A stretch of 64,000 nt of DNA from Oceanihabitans sp. IOP_32 (GCF_009498295.1 NZ_CP040813.1:415001-479000), one strand, 5' to 3'; shown: positions 1-10,373, counted from the stretch's first letter. The notes: generated from the sequence alone by a model not told the origin. Made by a program: numbers and translations.

Positions 1-1292
<1,292 letters not shown>

Positions 1293-1486
1293 TAATTTTT
1301 ATCGTGCTCGCTAATTCTAAAACTAGCCAACAACTTTAACAACTAAATAGGAATGTTCTAGTTCTCAAAATGGTCTATTCTCTTTTGTGATCTTAACCGT
1401 TTCCAGTTAAAATCTTACGCTGTCAATTCAATATGTTTATGAACTTGTTTCTCTTGAACTAACGTCGTTTCCTCCGTTAGCGGGTG

Positions 1487-1516
1487 CAAATATAACACCT
1501 TTTTTTAATCTCACAA
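1487..1516 (-). promoter_or_regulatory. rRNA promoter P1 (proximal)
   Basis: On the minus strand there is TTG (1514-1516), a 19-bp spacer and TATATTTG (1487-1494), followed by GCACCCGCTAA. This matches the Bacteroidota housekeeping promoter pattern (TTTG near -33, TAnnTTTG near -7). Initiation would fall near 1480, giving a leader of about 190 nt before the 16S gene. Confidence 0.75.
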
Positions 1517-1626
1517 TGCTTTTTAAAGTTTTTTTTTAAAAAAAATATCACTCTACTTTTTTATCCTTAAATCACACTCTAAATGAACTTCGCTTCTAAC
1601 AAGTTTAATACCCGTTTTAGCGGGTG

Positions 1627-1656
1627 CAAACATACAATACATTTCCGTATTATCAA
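1627..1656 (-). promoter_or_regulatory. rRNA promoter P2 (distal)
   Basis: A second TTG (1654-1656), 19-bp spacer and TATGTTTG (1627-1634), again followed by GCACCCGCTAA, lies exactly 140 bp upstream of P1. The 14-bp block TTAGCGGGTGCAAA (plus-strand text) is identical at 1477-1490 and 1617-1630, so the -7 box and initiation region are duplicated. Upstream of it are AT-rich tracts that could act as UP-like elements. Confidence 0.7.
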
Positions 1657-2091
1657 CTACTTTTTTTAGCCTTTTTTTAAAGTTTTTTTGCCGCCTTTTT
1701 AATCGCCTTGTTTTGTGGGGGTTATAAACTTAAAACCAATCGAATACTATAAACTAATTTTGTTTGAGGCGGTTTTTTGGTGTTAAACACCTATAAGTCC
1801 CACACGTTTTACAGATGTTATCGTAAATGTATTGGTTTACATTGGGCCTACTAACAAATTTATTAGATTATGATTCTTTTTAGATAGTCTTTAAATAATA
1901 CTCCTTAATAAGGTCGCACTACCTCATTACACCCCTACCTATTATAAGTCCGTATGGTATTACCTCGTTTTACGGTTTGTAGGTCTCCTTATTATATAGC
2001 TATAAGATTATATAGGTATAAGGTTTTACTCCACTACCATAATATACAGAACCCCAAAAAAAAGCTGAAAACCTACGTGCAACGATAGACT
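1657..2091. other. Intergenic AT-rich region without recognisable genes
   Basis: This stretch between the rRNA promoters and the GC-rich element has no credible open reading frame on either strand. It has several poly-T/poly-A runs and two short related phrases around ACCTATAAGTCC and CCTATTATAAGTCC (about 1788 and 1938). I see no tRNA, terminator or mobile gene in it. Confidence 0.5.
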
Positions 2092-2219
2092 GGGTTAAGG
2101 ATTAAGGTGACAGCCTTTATTTGCGGCCGCCTATGGTAAAAAAAAGATCTGCCGGCCGGCCGGCAGGTACAGCTCAAAGCCTGACCTTACAACATCCAAT
2201 GCGCGGTAAGGGAACGCCC
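2092..2219. repeat. GC-rich intergenic element with 18-bp palindrome (putative dispersed repeat)
   Basis: A sharply bounded element of about 128 bp, running from GGGTTAAGGATT to GGGAACGCCC. Its core is the perfect palindrome CTGCCGGCCGGCCGGCAG (2149-2166). Read on the minus strand this is followed by ATCTTTTTTTT, so it resembles a hairpin with a T-tract. A GCGGCCGC palindrome (2123-2130) flanks it. The layout (conserved GTTAAGGATT...CCTTT...GCGGCC arm, variable hairpin, AAAGCCTGACC, GGGAACGCCC arm) resembles, from memory, a short element scattered through flavobacterial intergenic regions. I cannot confirm that here; only one copy is seen in this window. Confidence 0.5.
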
Positions 2220-2262
2220 TAAGAAAAAAAACAACAGCTCTATTATAAATTACTCCTATATA

Positions 2263-2293
2263 TTGTGTGGATTTATTTATATGTCTATTTTTG
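2263..2293 (+). promoter_or_regulatory. Promoter of the thrS-infC-rpmI-rplT operon
   Basis: TTG (2263-2265), a 20-bp spacer and TATTTTTG (2286-2293) fit the Bacteroidota promoter pattern. Initiation would be near 2300, leaving a very short leader before the thrS ATG at 2317. Confidence 0.55.
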
Positions 2294-2316
2294 CGGATTG
2301 AATATAATTATATTAA

Positions 2317-4251
2317 ATGATACATATAACATTACCTGATGGCAGTGTGAAAACGTTTAACGCGAACGTTACACCAATGGATGTTGCTAAAAGCATAAGT
2401 GAAGGGTTTGCTAGAAATGTGATTTCGGCAAATTTTAACGGTACCACAGTAGAGACCGAAACACCACTAACTACCGATGGTACTCTGATTTTATACACTT
2501 GGAAAGATGATGCTGGTAAAACCGCTTTTTGGCATAGTAGTGCGCACGTTTTAGCTCAAGCGATCGAAGAACTATACGTTGGCGCCAAACTTACTATTGG
2601 CCCTGCTATTGAAAATGGGTTTTATTATGATGTTGATTTTGGTGAACATACGGTTTCTGAAAAGGACTTTAAAGCCATTGAAACTAAAATGTTGGAGATC
2701 GCAAGAGGAAAACACGAGTTTAAAATGCGTTCTGCAACAAAAGCTGAGGCTTTGTCCTTTTACGAGGATAACCCATATAAAACCGAACTCATTGAAAACT
2801 TACAAGATGGTACGATTACATTTTGTGATCATTCTACGTTTACTGACTTATGCCGTGGCGGACATATTCCTAACACAGGTATTATTAAAGCTGTTAAGGT
2901 TTTAAGTGTTGCCGGTGCCTATTGGCGTGGTGACGAGAATAAGCCTCAATTAACCCGTGTTTACGGTATTTCGTTCCCGAAACAAAAGGAACTCACAGAA
3001 TATTTACAACTACTTGAAGAAGCCAAAAAACGTGACCATAGAAAATTAGGTAAAGAATTAGAATTGTTTACCTTTTCACAAAAAGTTGGGCAAGGTTTAC
3101 CACTTTGGTTACCCAAAGGAGCCGCTTTACGGGAGCGCTTAGAGAATTTTTTAAAGGTTGCGCAGAAAAAAGCAGGTTATGAAACAGTAATGACACCACA
3201 TATTGGTCAAAAAGAATTATATGTAACCTCTGGGCACTATGCAAAATATGGTGAGGACAGCTTTCAGCCTATTAAAACACCAAAGGAAGATGAGGAGTTT
3301 TTGCTGAAACCAATGAATTGTCCGCACCACTGTGAGATTTACAAAAGCGCACCTTGGAGTTATAAAGATTTACCAAAGCGTTATGCAGAATTTGGTACAG
3401 TTTACAGATATGAGCAAAGTGGTGAATTACACGGTTTGACGCGTGTACGCGGGTTTACTCAAGATGATGCACATATCTTTTGTATGCCAGAACAATTAGA
3501 CAAAGAATTTAAAGATGTTATCGATTTAGTGCTTTATGTATTTGGTTCGTTAGGCTTTGAAAATTTTACTGCACAAGTTTCTGTAAGGGATCCTGAAAAT
3601 CCAGACAAATATATAGGAGATGTTAGCAATTGGGAAAAAGCAGAACAGGCCATAATAAATGCGGCTACAGATAAAGGCTTAGACTATGTTATTGAAACAG
3701 GAGAAGCAGCGTTTTATGGTCCGAAGCTAGATTTCATGGTGAAAGATGCTATTGGAAGACGCTGGCAACTAGGCACCATACAAGTTGATTACAACTTACC
3801 AGAGCGTTTCGATTTAACCTATAAAGGCAGTGATAACGAGACACATAGACCTATAATGATACACCGTGCACCGTTTGGTAGTATGGAGCGGTTTATCGCA
3901 TTATTATTAGAACATACTGGCGGAAATTTCCCACTTTGGTTGATACCTACTCAGGCCATTATATTATCTATTAGTGAAAAATATGAGAAATACGCCGAAA
4001 AAGTTTTAAATTTGCTAGAAAATGACGAAATTCGCGCACTTACTGATCACAGAAATGAGACCATAGGCAAAAAAATTAGGGAAGCCGAAATGCAAAAGCA
4101 CCCATATATGATTATTGTTGGTGAGCAGGAAGAACAAGAAGGTAAGATTACAGTACGAAAACACGGTGGTGAAGATTTAGGCATGATATCTGTAGAAGCC
4201 TTCACTGAGATGATAAAAGAAGACATTAAAAAAACGCTAAAATCGTTTTAA
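2317..4251 (+). CDS. thrS: Threonine--tRNA ligase
   Basis: Cytoplasmic enzyme that charges tRNA-Thr with threonine using ATP. The 644-residue protein has the full family layout: an N-terminal TGS domain (about residues 1-60), the SAD editing domain with [10 protein letters not shown] near residue 75, the class II catalytic core with the zinc-ligand segment [11 protein letters not shown] (about residues 333-343) and motif 3 in [11 protein letters not shown], and a C-terminal anticodon-binding domain. Length is normal. It begins the classical thrS-infC-rpmI-rplT translation operon; infC follows after 32 bp. A TAnnTTTG promoter sits about 25 bp upstream. The identification is secure. Confidence 0.98.
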   Translation: MIHITLPDGSVKTFNANVTPMDVAKSISEGFARNVISANFNGTTVETETPLTTDGTLILYTWKDDAGKTAFWHSSAHVLAQAIEELYVGAKLTIGPAIENGFYYDVDFGEHTVSEKDFKAIETKMLEIARGKHEFKMRSATKAEALSFYEDNPYKTELIENLQDGTITFCDHSTFTDLCRGGHIPNTGIIKAVKVLSVAGAYWRGDENKPQLTRVYGISFPKQKELTEYLQLLEEAKKRDHRKLGKELELFTFSQKVGQGLPLWLPKGAALRERLENFLKVAQKKAGYETVMTPHIGQKELYVTSGHYAKYGEDSFQPIKTPKEDEEFLLKPMNCPHHCEIYKSAPWSYKDLPKRYAEFGTVYRYEQSGELHGLTRVRGFTQDDAHIFCMPEQLDKEFKDVIDLVLYVFGSLGFENFTAQVSVRDPENPDKYIGDVSNWEKAEQAIINAATDKGLDYVIETGEAAFYGPKLDFMVKDAIGRRWQLGTIQVDYNLPERFDLTYKGSDNETHRPIMIHRAPFGSMERFIALLLEHTGGNFPLWLIPTQAIILSISEKYEKYAEKVLNLLENDEIRALTDHRNETIGKKIREAEMQKHPYMIIVGEQEEQEGKITVRKHGGEDLGMISVEAFTEMIKEDIKKTLKSF

Positions 4252-4283
4252 AAATAATTAGTTTAATTTAAAATTATAAAGTC

Positions 4284-4829
4284 ATAGCAATTAGAAGAAG
4301 ACAACAACCTAGAAGGGTTTCACAAGAGGATAAACACAAAATCAACTCCAAAATTACGGCACAAAAAGTGCGTCTTGTTGGGGATAATGTTGAAATTGGT
4401 ATTTATACTAAAGGTGATGCTATGAGAATAGCAAATGAGCAAGAATTAGATCTGGTAGAGATATCACCAAATGCAGAGCCTCCTGTATGTAAGGTTATGG
4501 ATTATAAAAAGTTTCTTTACGAACAAAAGAAACGTGATAAATCTTTAAAGTCTAAAGCCACCAAAGTTACGGTAAAAGAAATCCGTTTTGGACCTCAAAC
4601 TGATGAACACGATTACGAATTTAAAAAGAAACACGCTGAAAAGTTCTTAAAAGAAGGTGCTAAATTAAAAGCATTCGTTTTCTTTAAAGGCCGTTCGATA
4701 ATATTTAAAGAACAGGGACAAATCTTATTACTAAGATTAGCGCAAGATCTTGAAGAGTTTGGAAAAGTGGAACAAATGCCTCGTTTAGAAGGTAAGCGTA
4801 TGACTATGTTTATGACCCCAAAGAAATAA
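4284..4829 (+). CDS. infC: Translation initiation factor IF-3 (probable AUA start)
   Basis: IF-3 binds the 30S subunit and proofreads start-codon and initiator-tRNA pairing. The 181-residue frame has the N domain ([13 protein letters not shown]...[16 protein letters not shown]), a lysine-rich linker and the C domain ([17 protein letters not shown]...[13 protein letters not shown]). The conserved N-terminal stretch [19 protein letters not shown] is encoded upstream of the first GTG (4368). Between the in-frame stop at 4269-4271 and that GTG there is no ATG, GTG or TTG. The expected initiator position (the residue before AIRRR) is ATA at 4284-4286. Non-canonical infC starts (AUU in E. coli) are known to mediate autoregulation, so AUA here is a plausible functional equivalent. 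Start from 4368 would remove 28 conserved residues. Confidence 0.93.
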   Translation: MAIRRRQQPRRVSQEDKHKINSKITAQKVRLVGDNVEIGIYTKGDAMRIANEQELDLVEISPNAEPPVCKVMDYKKFLYEQKKRDKSLKSKATKVTVKEIRFGPQTDEHDYEFKKKHAEKFLKEGAKLKAFVFFKGRSIIFKEQGQILLLRLAQDLEEFGKVEQMPRLEGKRMTMFMTPKK

Positions 4830-4860
4830 ACATAGGTATTGCACAAGTATATAACACTAT

Positions 4861-4882
4861 AAGCCCATTTTAAACTGGGCTT
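4861..4882 (+). terminator. Hairpin between infC and rpmI (attenuator-like)
   Basis: AAGCCCA (4861-4867) pairs with TGGGCTT (4876-4882) around an 8-nt loop. Only a few A/T residues follow and no U-run, so it is more likely an mRNA structure or weak attenuator than a strong terminator. It lies 42 bp before the rpmI start. Confidence 0.4.
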
Positions 4883-4923
4883 CAAAATAATTAAGCGAAT
4901 TAATTAAAAACTAGGAGAAAAAA

Positions 4924-5121
4924 ATGCCTAAAATGAAAACCAAATCTAGTGCTAAAAAGCGTTTTAAGCTTACAGGCACTGGTAAAATTAAAAGAAAACA
5001 CGCTTTTAAGAGTCATATCTTAACGAAAAAATCTAAAAAGCGTAAGAAAGCCTTAACTAAAATGACTTTAGTTCATGAGGCAGACTTAAATAATGTTAAA
5101 CTCATGTTACGTTTAAAGTAA
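4924..5121 (+). CDS. rpmI: 50S ribosomal protein L35
   Basis: Component of the large ribosomal subunit. The 65-residue, strongly basic protein begins [20 protein letters not shown], the family hallmark, and has normal length. AGGAG (4913-4917) lies a few bases upstream of the ATG, one of the clearer ribosome-binding sites in the window. It sits between infC and rplT as in most bacteria, where L20 commonly controls this mRNA; no such site can be proven by eye here. Confidence 0.97.
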   Translation: MPKMKTKSSAKKRFKLTGTGKIKRKHAFKSHILTKKSKKRKKALTKMTLVHEADLNNVKLMLRLK

Positions 5122-5261
5122 CAGGATTTTAATCGGTTAAAACAATTTATAAACCCTGGAGTTAGGCTTATTTATTTCTAGTTTAAGAATTTTGATTTCA
5201 AGCTAGAAAAAATAGAAAAGTATCTCATATTGATCGCCTACTACAAAAAACAATTAAAATT

Positions 5262-5606
5262 ATGCCAAGATCAGTAAATTCTGTAGCTAAAAGAGCCCGA
5301 AGAAAAAAGGTGATTAAGCAAGCAAAAGGTTACTTCGGACGTCGTAAAAACGTTTGGACAGTAGCAAAAAATGCGGTTGACAAAGCGATGCAATACTCGT
5401 ATAGAGATCGTAGAAACAAAAAGAGAACATTCCGTAAACTATGGATTACGCGTATTAACGCAGGAGCCAGAGAGCACGGTTTATCTTATTCTCAATTTAT
5501 GGGAGCCTTAAAAGCTAATGACATTCAATTAAACCGTAAGGTTTTAGCAGATTTAGCTATGAATAACCCGGAAGCTTTTAAAGCTGTAGTAGAGAAAATT
5601 AAATAA
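5262..5606 (+). CDS. rplT: 50S ribosomal protein L20
   Basis: Large-subunit protein essential for early 50S assembly. The 114-residue sequence starts [20 protein letters not shown], with the long basic N-terminal helix and the conserved [20 protein letters not shown] and [17 protein letters not shown] segments. Length is normal. It is the last gene of the thrS operon: a strong rho-independent terminator follows 40 bp downstream. The 140-bp gap after rpmI is larger than other gaps in the operon and could hold a leader structure. Confidence 0.97.
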   Translation: MPRSVNSVAKRARRKKVIKQAKGYFGRRKNVWTVAKNAVDKAMQYSYRDRRNKKRTFRKLWITRINAGAREHGLSYSQFMGALKANDIQLNRKVLADLAMNNPEAFKAVVEKIK

Positions 5607-5645
5607 GGCGTTTCGCCTATTGTAAAACATATTATTCGCTTAATA

Positions 5646-5681
5646 AAAAATCTGATTCTAAATTGAATCAGATTTTTTTTT
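5646..5681 (+). terminator. Rho-independent terminator of thrS-rplT operon
   Basis: AAAAATCTGATTC pairs perfectly with GAATCAGATTTTT around a 6-nt loop and ends in a run of T (5672-5681). It closes the thrS-infC-rpmI-rplT operon. Confidence 0.9.
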
Positions 5682-5802
5682 GTTCTTTATTAAACTTACT
5701 TCAGAATGACGCTCCTATTTGCTCCTACTACAATATATTTGAAATTAATTTAAACGATAAAAACTCGAGTACTAAGTTTGTAAACCGCAATAAAATAATT
5801 TG

Positions 5803-6627
5803 ATGGATTTATCTAAAATAAAATTAGTTGTTACCGATTTGGACGGCACCCTACTAAATTCAAAACAAGAAGTGAGTGCACAGTTTACAGAATTGTTTAA
5901 CCAACTATTGGCACATAATATTGTTTTTGTTGCCGCTAGTGGCAGACCACAATATAGCATCATAAAAAAACTACATACCATAAAAAATGATATTACCATA
6001 GTATCGGATAATGGTGCGCTAGTTTCCAAAAATAACGATGTTATTTTATCTTCCCCTTTAAAAAAAACCAAGCTGGCTCAAGTTATCCGTTTAATTAACG
6101 CCCTAAAACATACTCACCCCGTTTATTGCGGAAAAAACAAAGCATTTGTAAACAGTGATTCTAAAAACCTTATAGCACTTTTAGAAGAGTATTATCCCGA
6201 TTACGAGTTTATTGAAAATGCAAATACTATAACAGAGGATATTTATAAGGTAGCACTTTTTCATGAAGAAAATTCTGAAAAACATATTTATCCTTTCGTA
6301 AAACATTTAGAACAGGACTTTAAAGTAAAAACATCGGCACATCACTGGGTAGACATATCGGACAAATTAGCTCACAAAGGATACGCCATTAGAATGCTTC
6401 AAGAGCGTTTAAATATTTCTTTTGAAGAAACTATGGTTTTTGGAGACTATAACAACGATATCGAAATGTTAAAACGTGGCTATTTTAGTTACGCCATGGA
6501 AAATGCTCATGAGACGGTTAAAAAAATTGCGCGTTTTAAGACCAAAACAAATAATGAATTGGGCGTAGAATACGTATTACAACAATTAATTTGTGCAAAA
6601 AACAAGTTAAAACCAAATGGAGTATAA
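5803..6627 (+). CDS. HAD-superfamily hydrolase, Cof/IIB type
   Basis: Predicted cytoplasmic sugar- or nucleotide-phosphate phosphatase. Motif I is DLDGTLLNS near residue 13, motif II is the ASGRPQYS region, and motif III/IV is FGDYNNDIEML near the C terminus. The large mid-protein cap is typical of the Cof-type (IIB) subfamily, and the 274-residue length fits. The ATG at 5803 is used; a TTG directly before it is unlikely. Possible -7 boxes TATATTTG (5734) and TAAGTTTG (5773) lie upstream. The gene converges with yjbQ, 4 bp apart. The substrate cannot be deduced. Confidence 0.85.
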   Translation: MDLSKIKLVVTDLDGTLLNSKQEVSAQFTELFNQLLAHNIVFVAASGRPQYSIIKKLHTIKNDITIVSDNGALVSKNNDVILSSPLKKTKLAQVIRLINALKHTHPVYCGKNKAFVNSDSKNLIALLEEYYPDYEFIENANTITEDIYKVALFHEENSEKHIYPFVKHLEQDFKVKTSAHHWVDISDKLAHKGYAIRMLQERLNISFEETMVFGDYNNDIEMLKRGYFSYAMENAHETVKKIARFKTKTNNELGVEYVLQQLICAKNKLKPNGV

Positions 6628-6631
6628 AAGT

Positions 6632-7054
6632 TTATTGTCCAAAAGCAGTAATCACTAAAGCTCTTGAATTGGCATGGTTTCGATGTTCACATAAATAAAT
6701 GCCTTGCCAAACTCCTAAATTAAGTTCCCCATTAGAAATAGGAATTTGCACAGACGCCCCTAAAACAGATGCCTTAATATGTGCGGGCATATCGTCAATA
6801 CCTTCATAAACATGTTCGTAATAAGGAGCATTTTCGGGTATCATGACATTAAAATGACTTTCAAAATCATTTCTTACCGTATAATCGGCATTTTCGTTTA
6901 TAGTTAAACTTGCAGAAGTATGTTTTATAAACACTTGAAGTACTCCAATTTTAATAAGATGTATTTCTGAAATTGCATTAATAATTTCATCTGTTATTAA
7001 ATGAAATCCTCTAGAGCGCGGTGTTAATGTTATGTGTTTTTGAAAAAATTTCAT
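6632..7054 (-). CDS. YjbQ family protein (UPF0047, secondary thiamine-phosphate synthase enzyme family)
   Basis: Small 140-residue cytoplasmic protein of the YjbQ/UPF0047 family. The conserved core HTSASLTINENAD (about residues 46-58) is present, as are the later histidines in YEHVYEG, MPAHIKAS and CEHRNH that form the family's metal or phosphate site. Some members have weak thiamine-phosphate synthase activity, but the physiological role of the family remains uncertain. It stands alone on the minus strand, tail to tail with the HAD gene. Confidence 0.88.
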   Translation of the reverse strand: MKFFQKHITLTPRSRGFHLITDEIINAISEIHLIKIGVLQVFIKHTSASLTINENADYTVRNDFESHFNVMIPENAPYYEHVYEGIDDMPAHIKASVLGASVQIPISNGELNLGVWQGIYLCEHRNHANSRALVITAFGQ

Positions 7055-7147
7055 TTGTAATTATTTCTGATAAGTCAAGCTATAAAAATAGCTATACACA
7101 CTAATATTTGTAAAAAACATAATAGGCTTTTTAACAAAGCCCATTAT

Positions 7148-7993
7148 TTAAAGGGCTGTGTTTCTCATCACTAAAAAGGGAATATCAATATTAAAAGCAA
7201 ACCGTTGAATGTCTTGAATTTTAAAAAGACGTTCAAAAAAAGAATGTTTTTTATCTACCATTGCTAATACTTTAATATTATTGTTAACAATATAATCATG
7301 AACATCATCATACATTGTTTCAATCGAAGTATTAATAAATTCGTGCTTAGCCTCTTTAAAAATCGTATTGAAAAAGTCTTGAGCTTCTTCTTGACTATAA
7401 CCCTCTTGTCGTTGATCTGAAAGATGTAAAATATCTAAAGTCGAATTTTGCACGGTCATTATATCTTCAAGGGGCTTAAAATTGTTGGTATTAATCAATT
7501 TGAAATTTGAATTTACAAAAGCGATTTTTTCAACACCCTGAAAACTATATCCAGACGGAATAGCAAGAACAGGAAGATTACTACGCTGCATGATTTTTAC
7601 GGTATTACTACCGAAAAGAATTTTCTTTAAACCAGATGCACCCTTTGTTCCCATAATAATTAAGTCGATATTATGATTTTCTGAGACTTGATTAACAGCG
7701 TCAATAAAATCGTCGTAATCTACAACCGAGTGAAATAGATGCTTATTATTACGGTATTTCGATTTCATATCAGAGATAAGTTGCGATATAGATTTTTGAG
7801 CCTCATCAATCAAGGTTTGATAAACACTTGTAGTTGAGGAAACCGTCATCATGTCTCCAGAAATATACGAAGAGGCTTTCTGTACGTTAAAAAAGTAAAA
7901 ATCGCAGTGCGTATTTTTAAATAACTCCAGAGCATAATGGATTGCATTTATAGAGTTTTCAGAAAAATCTGTTGGTAATAATATCTTATTCAT
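7148..7993 (-). CDS. Universal stress protein, tandem UspA domains
   Basis: Cytoplasmic stress protein of two UspA-like domains. The first is clear: it begins MNKILLPTDFSENSINAIHYAL and ends with the nucleotide-binding pattern GTKGASGLKKILFGSNTVKIM. The second half (about residues 145-281) is divergent and lacks a clear ATP loop. The start at 7993 is chosen because it begins the canonical strand-1 motif; a longer frame to 8065 would add a hydrophobic, unrelated extension. Length 281 is usual for the double-domain type common in this group. It is divergent from the M28 peptidase gene. The signal it responds to is not evident. Confidence 0.85.
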   Translation of the reverse strand: MNKILLPTDFSENSINAIHYALELFKNTHCDFYFFNVQKASSYISGDMMTVSSTTSVYQTLIDEAQKSISQLISDMKSKYRNNKHLFHSVVDYDDFIDAVNQVSENHNIDLIIMGTKGASGLKKILFGSNTVKIMQRSNLPVLAIPSGYSFQGVEKIAFVNSNFKLINTNNFKPLEDIMTVQNSTLDILHLSDQRQEGYSQEEAQDFFNTIFKEAKHEFINTSIETMYDDVHDYIVNNNIKVLAMVDKKHSFFERLFKIQDIQRFAFNIDIPFLVMRNTAL

Positions 7994-8265
7994 AAATTTT
8001 GTGTCTTGTACAAAGTAAATATACAGGAACAAGGGCATTGAAAAAATGACAAATGTCAGTTGCAAAATAATTTTGACTCGGGTACAAATAGTACTCCATA
8101 AAAACTCATGTGCCCATAAATAAAACAGGCCATCGTCGTCCTAGATTTATAAAAACAATATGTTTAGGGACTAAATTTAAACTTATAAACGCCATTTTAT
8201 ATCTATTTATAACCATTAAGCAGGAAAAATGAACTGTTTTTTGTAATATAGTAAGCTAAAACCAA

Positions 8266-9279
8266 ATGTCTAAACTCATGAAAAAAATTGGTTTATTATT
8301 TTTTAGTGCACTATTAATAGTGTCCTGCAGCTCTTCTCAAAATAAAAAGTTAGGGATTGACCCTAGCCAGTACGCCGAAACCATAACAGCCACCGAACTC
8401 GAAAAGATGTTATTCATATACGCATCTAATGAGTTTGAAGGACGAAGTACGGGTGAACTTGGACAAAAAAAAGCCATTGAATTTATTAAAAACAATTATA
8501 TAGATGCCAAAATCTCGTCACCTCTTGGTGATGGTGACTATTTTCAAACTATACCCGAAGCTTATTTTAACGGTAAAGCGAAAGCATCAGAAAATGTTCT
8601 TGCGTATATAAAGGGCTCTAAAAAACCAGAAGAAGTAATTGTAATATCTGCACATCTAGACCATATTGGGATAGCTTCAAATGGCGACATTAACAATGGT
8701 GCAGACGATAATGGTTCGGGCACGGTAGCTATCATAGAAATTGCCAGAGCTTTTAAAGCTGCCGAGATCGATGGTTATGGTCCCGAGCGTTCTATTCTTT
8801 TTTTACATGTAACTGGCGAAGAAATTGGGTTGTTTGGCTCGCGATATTACACCGAGGTAGAGCCCGTATTTCCTTTAGCGAATACTGTTGCTAATTTAAA
8901 TATAGATATGATTGGTCGTGTGGATTCTAAACATAAAAATGGAGATAATTATTTATACCTCATTGGATCGGATCGATTAAGTAAAGCCTTGCACGATGTT
9001 TCGGAAGCTGTAAATAAGAAATATGTAAACCTTAAATTAGACTATACGTACAACGATTTAAACGATCCTAATCGTTTCTATTACCGATCAGATCATTACA
9101 ATTTTGCTAAAAACAACATCCCAGTAATCTTTTATTTTAATGGTACTCATGACGATTATCACAGACCAACAGATACTCCAGATAAAATAAACTATAAGTT
9201 TCTAGAAACCCGTACACGTTTAATTTTTTATACCGCTTGGGAGTTAGCTAATCGTGAAGAGCGGGTGCCCTTGGATTAA
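8266..9279 (+). CDS. M28 family zinc metallopeptidase, lipoprotein
   Basis: Predicted exported aminopeptidase-like enzyme. The N terminus MKKIGLLFFSALLIVSCSSS is a lipoprotein signal with the lipobox cysteine, suggesting membrane anchoring. All M28 metal-site motifs are visible in order: SAHLDHIG, GADDNGSGTVA, TGEEIGLFGSRYY, NIDMIGR and YRSDHYNFAKNNIPVIFY. At 337 residues the length is normal for a catalytic domain with short flanks. An alternative start at 8278 is equally possible, since both give the same signal peptide. Substrate unknown; probably peptides taken from the medium. Confidence 0.88.
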   Translation: MSKLMKKIGLLFFSALLIVSCSSSQNKKLGIDPSQYAETITATELEKMLFIYASNEFEGRSTGELGQKKAIEFIKNNYIDAKISSPLGDGDYFQTIPEAYFNGKAKASENVLAYIKGSKKPEEVIVISAHLDHIGIASNGDINNGADDNGSGTVAIIEIARAFKAAEIDGYGPERSILFLHVTGEEIGLFGSRYYTEVEPVFPLANTVANLNIDMIGRVDSKHKNGDNYLYLIGSDRLSKALHDVSEAVNKKYVNLKLDYTYNDLNDPNRFYYRSDHYNFAKNNIPVIFYFNGTHDDYHRPTDTPDKINYKFLETRTRLIFYTAWELANREERVPLD

Positions 9280-9429
9280 TTTTTTTTTTGAAACATGACA
9301 TTTATACCAAATTAACAATACGATATTTCAAAATAAATTGGTGTTACACCATAAAAGAAGGTCAAGTCCAAAAGTTGTGTTCAAGTAACAGTTGTTAATC
9401 TAGAAAGGAAAAACCTTCAGTAATCTCAC

Positions 9430-9461
9430 AAAAAAAGCCCCTCAATTTCTTGAGAGGCTTT
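9430..9461 (-). terminator. Terminator downstream of tRNA-His
   Basis: Read on the minus strand, AGCCTCTCAA pairs with TTGAGGGGCT (one G-U) around a GAAA tetraloop and ends in TTTTTT. It lies 8 bp beyond the tRNA 3' end. Confidence 0.85.
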
Positions 9462-9469
9462 TACTTTTG

Positions 9470-9544
9470 GGTGGAAGACCGGATTCGAACCGGCGACCCT
9501 TGGTACCACAAACCAATGCTCTAACCAACTGAGCTACAACCACC
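9470..9544 (-). tRNA. tRNA-His (anticodon GTG)
   Basis: The minus strand folds as a complete cloverleaf: D arm GCTC/GAGC, anticodon arm TTGGT-TTGTGGT-ACCAA with anticodon GTG, T arm GCCGG-TTCGAAT-CCGGT. An unpaired 5' G (position -1, complement of 9544) faces C73, the identity pair typical of tRNA-His. CCA is not encoded. In my alignment the acceptor stem has two adjacent U-U oppositions (5-68 and 6-67). It stands alone and is followed by a strong terminator. Confidence 0.93.
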
Positions 9545-9632
9545 ATGTAACTTGCATTTTGTAATGCGCTTGCAAAGATAGTTTATTTTGTGATTGCACC
9601 AAATTTTTTCTTTCCTTTTTTAAGAATAATTT

Positions 9633-10349
9633 TCACTTTAAATCGAACAAACTATCTACTGCAGGGTAACGTTCTGTTGTAAAGCCTTCTGCAAACTCAA
9701 CACCAATTAATCGCCCTAAATCTCGAGCTCTATAATTTACACTTTCGGTGAAATTTTTACTAGATATTGGTGTTTGGGGCGCTTTACTTGAGGCGTCGAA
9801 AAACTGAGTTTTATACGCTAAAACCGCCTTCATTTTAACTTCGATAAAATCGGAAACATCTACCACAACATCTGGCTCTAAATTTTTCCATTGAATATAA
9901 TGGTAAACCTGTTTTGGACGCCAAGGTTCTTGTAAATCCTTGTCAAGAGTCGTTTCGATTTTAACTAATCCGCTTAAAAAACAAGAATCACTAACCAATT
10001 GACTTCCTTTAGCGTGATCTATATGTCGATCTTCTACAGCATTACAAAGCACAATTTCGGGTTTATATTTGCGAATCATTTTAATAACTTCTAATTGGTG
10101 CTGCCTATCATTGACAAAAAAACCGTCAGCGAAACCTAGATTCTCTCTAACCGCAATTCCCAATATTTTAGATGCATTGCTAGACTCTATTGCTCTAGTT
10201 TCAGCAGTACCTCTAGTACCCAATTCGCCACGAGTTAAATCTATAATCCCTACCTTTTTACCATGGGCTATTTCTTTGGCTATGGTAGCTCCACAACCCA
10301 ATTCCACATCGTCTGGATGCGCACCAATAGCAAGAATATCTAATTTCAT
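9633..10349 (-). CDS. bshB1: Bacillithiol biosynthesis N-acetylglucosaminyl-malate deacetylase
   Basis: PIG-L/LmbE-fold zinc hydrolase that removes the acetyl group from GlcNAc-malate in bacillithiol synthesis. The start MKLDILAIGAHPDDVELGCG carries the AHPDD metal motif, and GELGTRGTAETRAIE and EDRHIDHAKGS carry further family residues. The length of 238 is typical. The ATG at 10349 is chosen because it begins the core strand and because a TATTTTTG -7 box lies at 10374-10381, so a start at 10376 would precede transcription. Bacillithiol is the low-molecular-weight thiol of many Flavobacteriaceae. Confidence 0.9.
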   Translation of the reverse strand: MKLDILAIGAHPDDVELGCGATIAKEIAHGKKVGIIDLTRGELGTRGTAETRAIESSNASKILGIAVRENLGFADGFFVNDRQHQLEVIKMIRKYKPEIVLCNAVEDRHIDHAKGSQLVSDSCFLSGLVKIETTLDKDLQEPWRPKQVYHYIQWKNLEPDVVVDVSDFIEVKMKAVLAYKTQFFDASSKAPQTPISSKNFTESVNYRARDLGRLIGVEFAEGFTTERYPAVDSLFDLK

Positions 10350-10373
10350 ATCTCTATTTTTAATCCTAAAATG

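Noticed and set aside
2123-2168. Cluster of GCGGCCGC, AGATCT and GGCCGGCC sites resembling a cloning-vector polylinker
   Set aside because: The surrounding arms look like a natural intergenic element and no other vector sequence is present, so contamination is unlikely.
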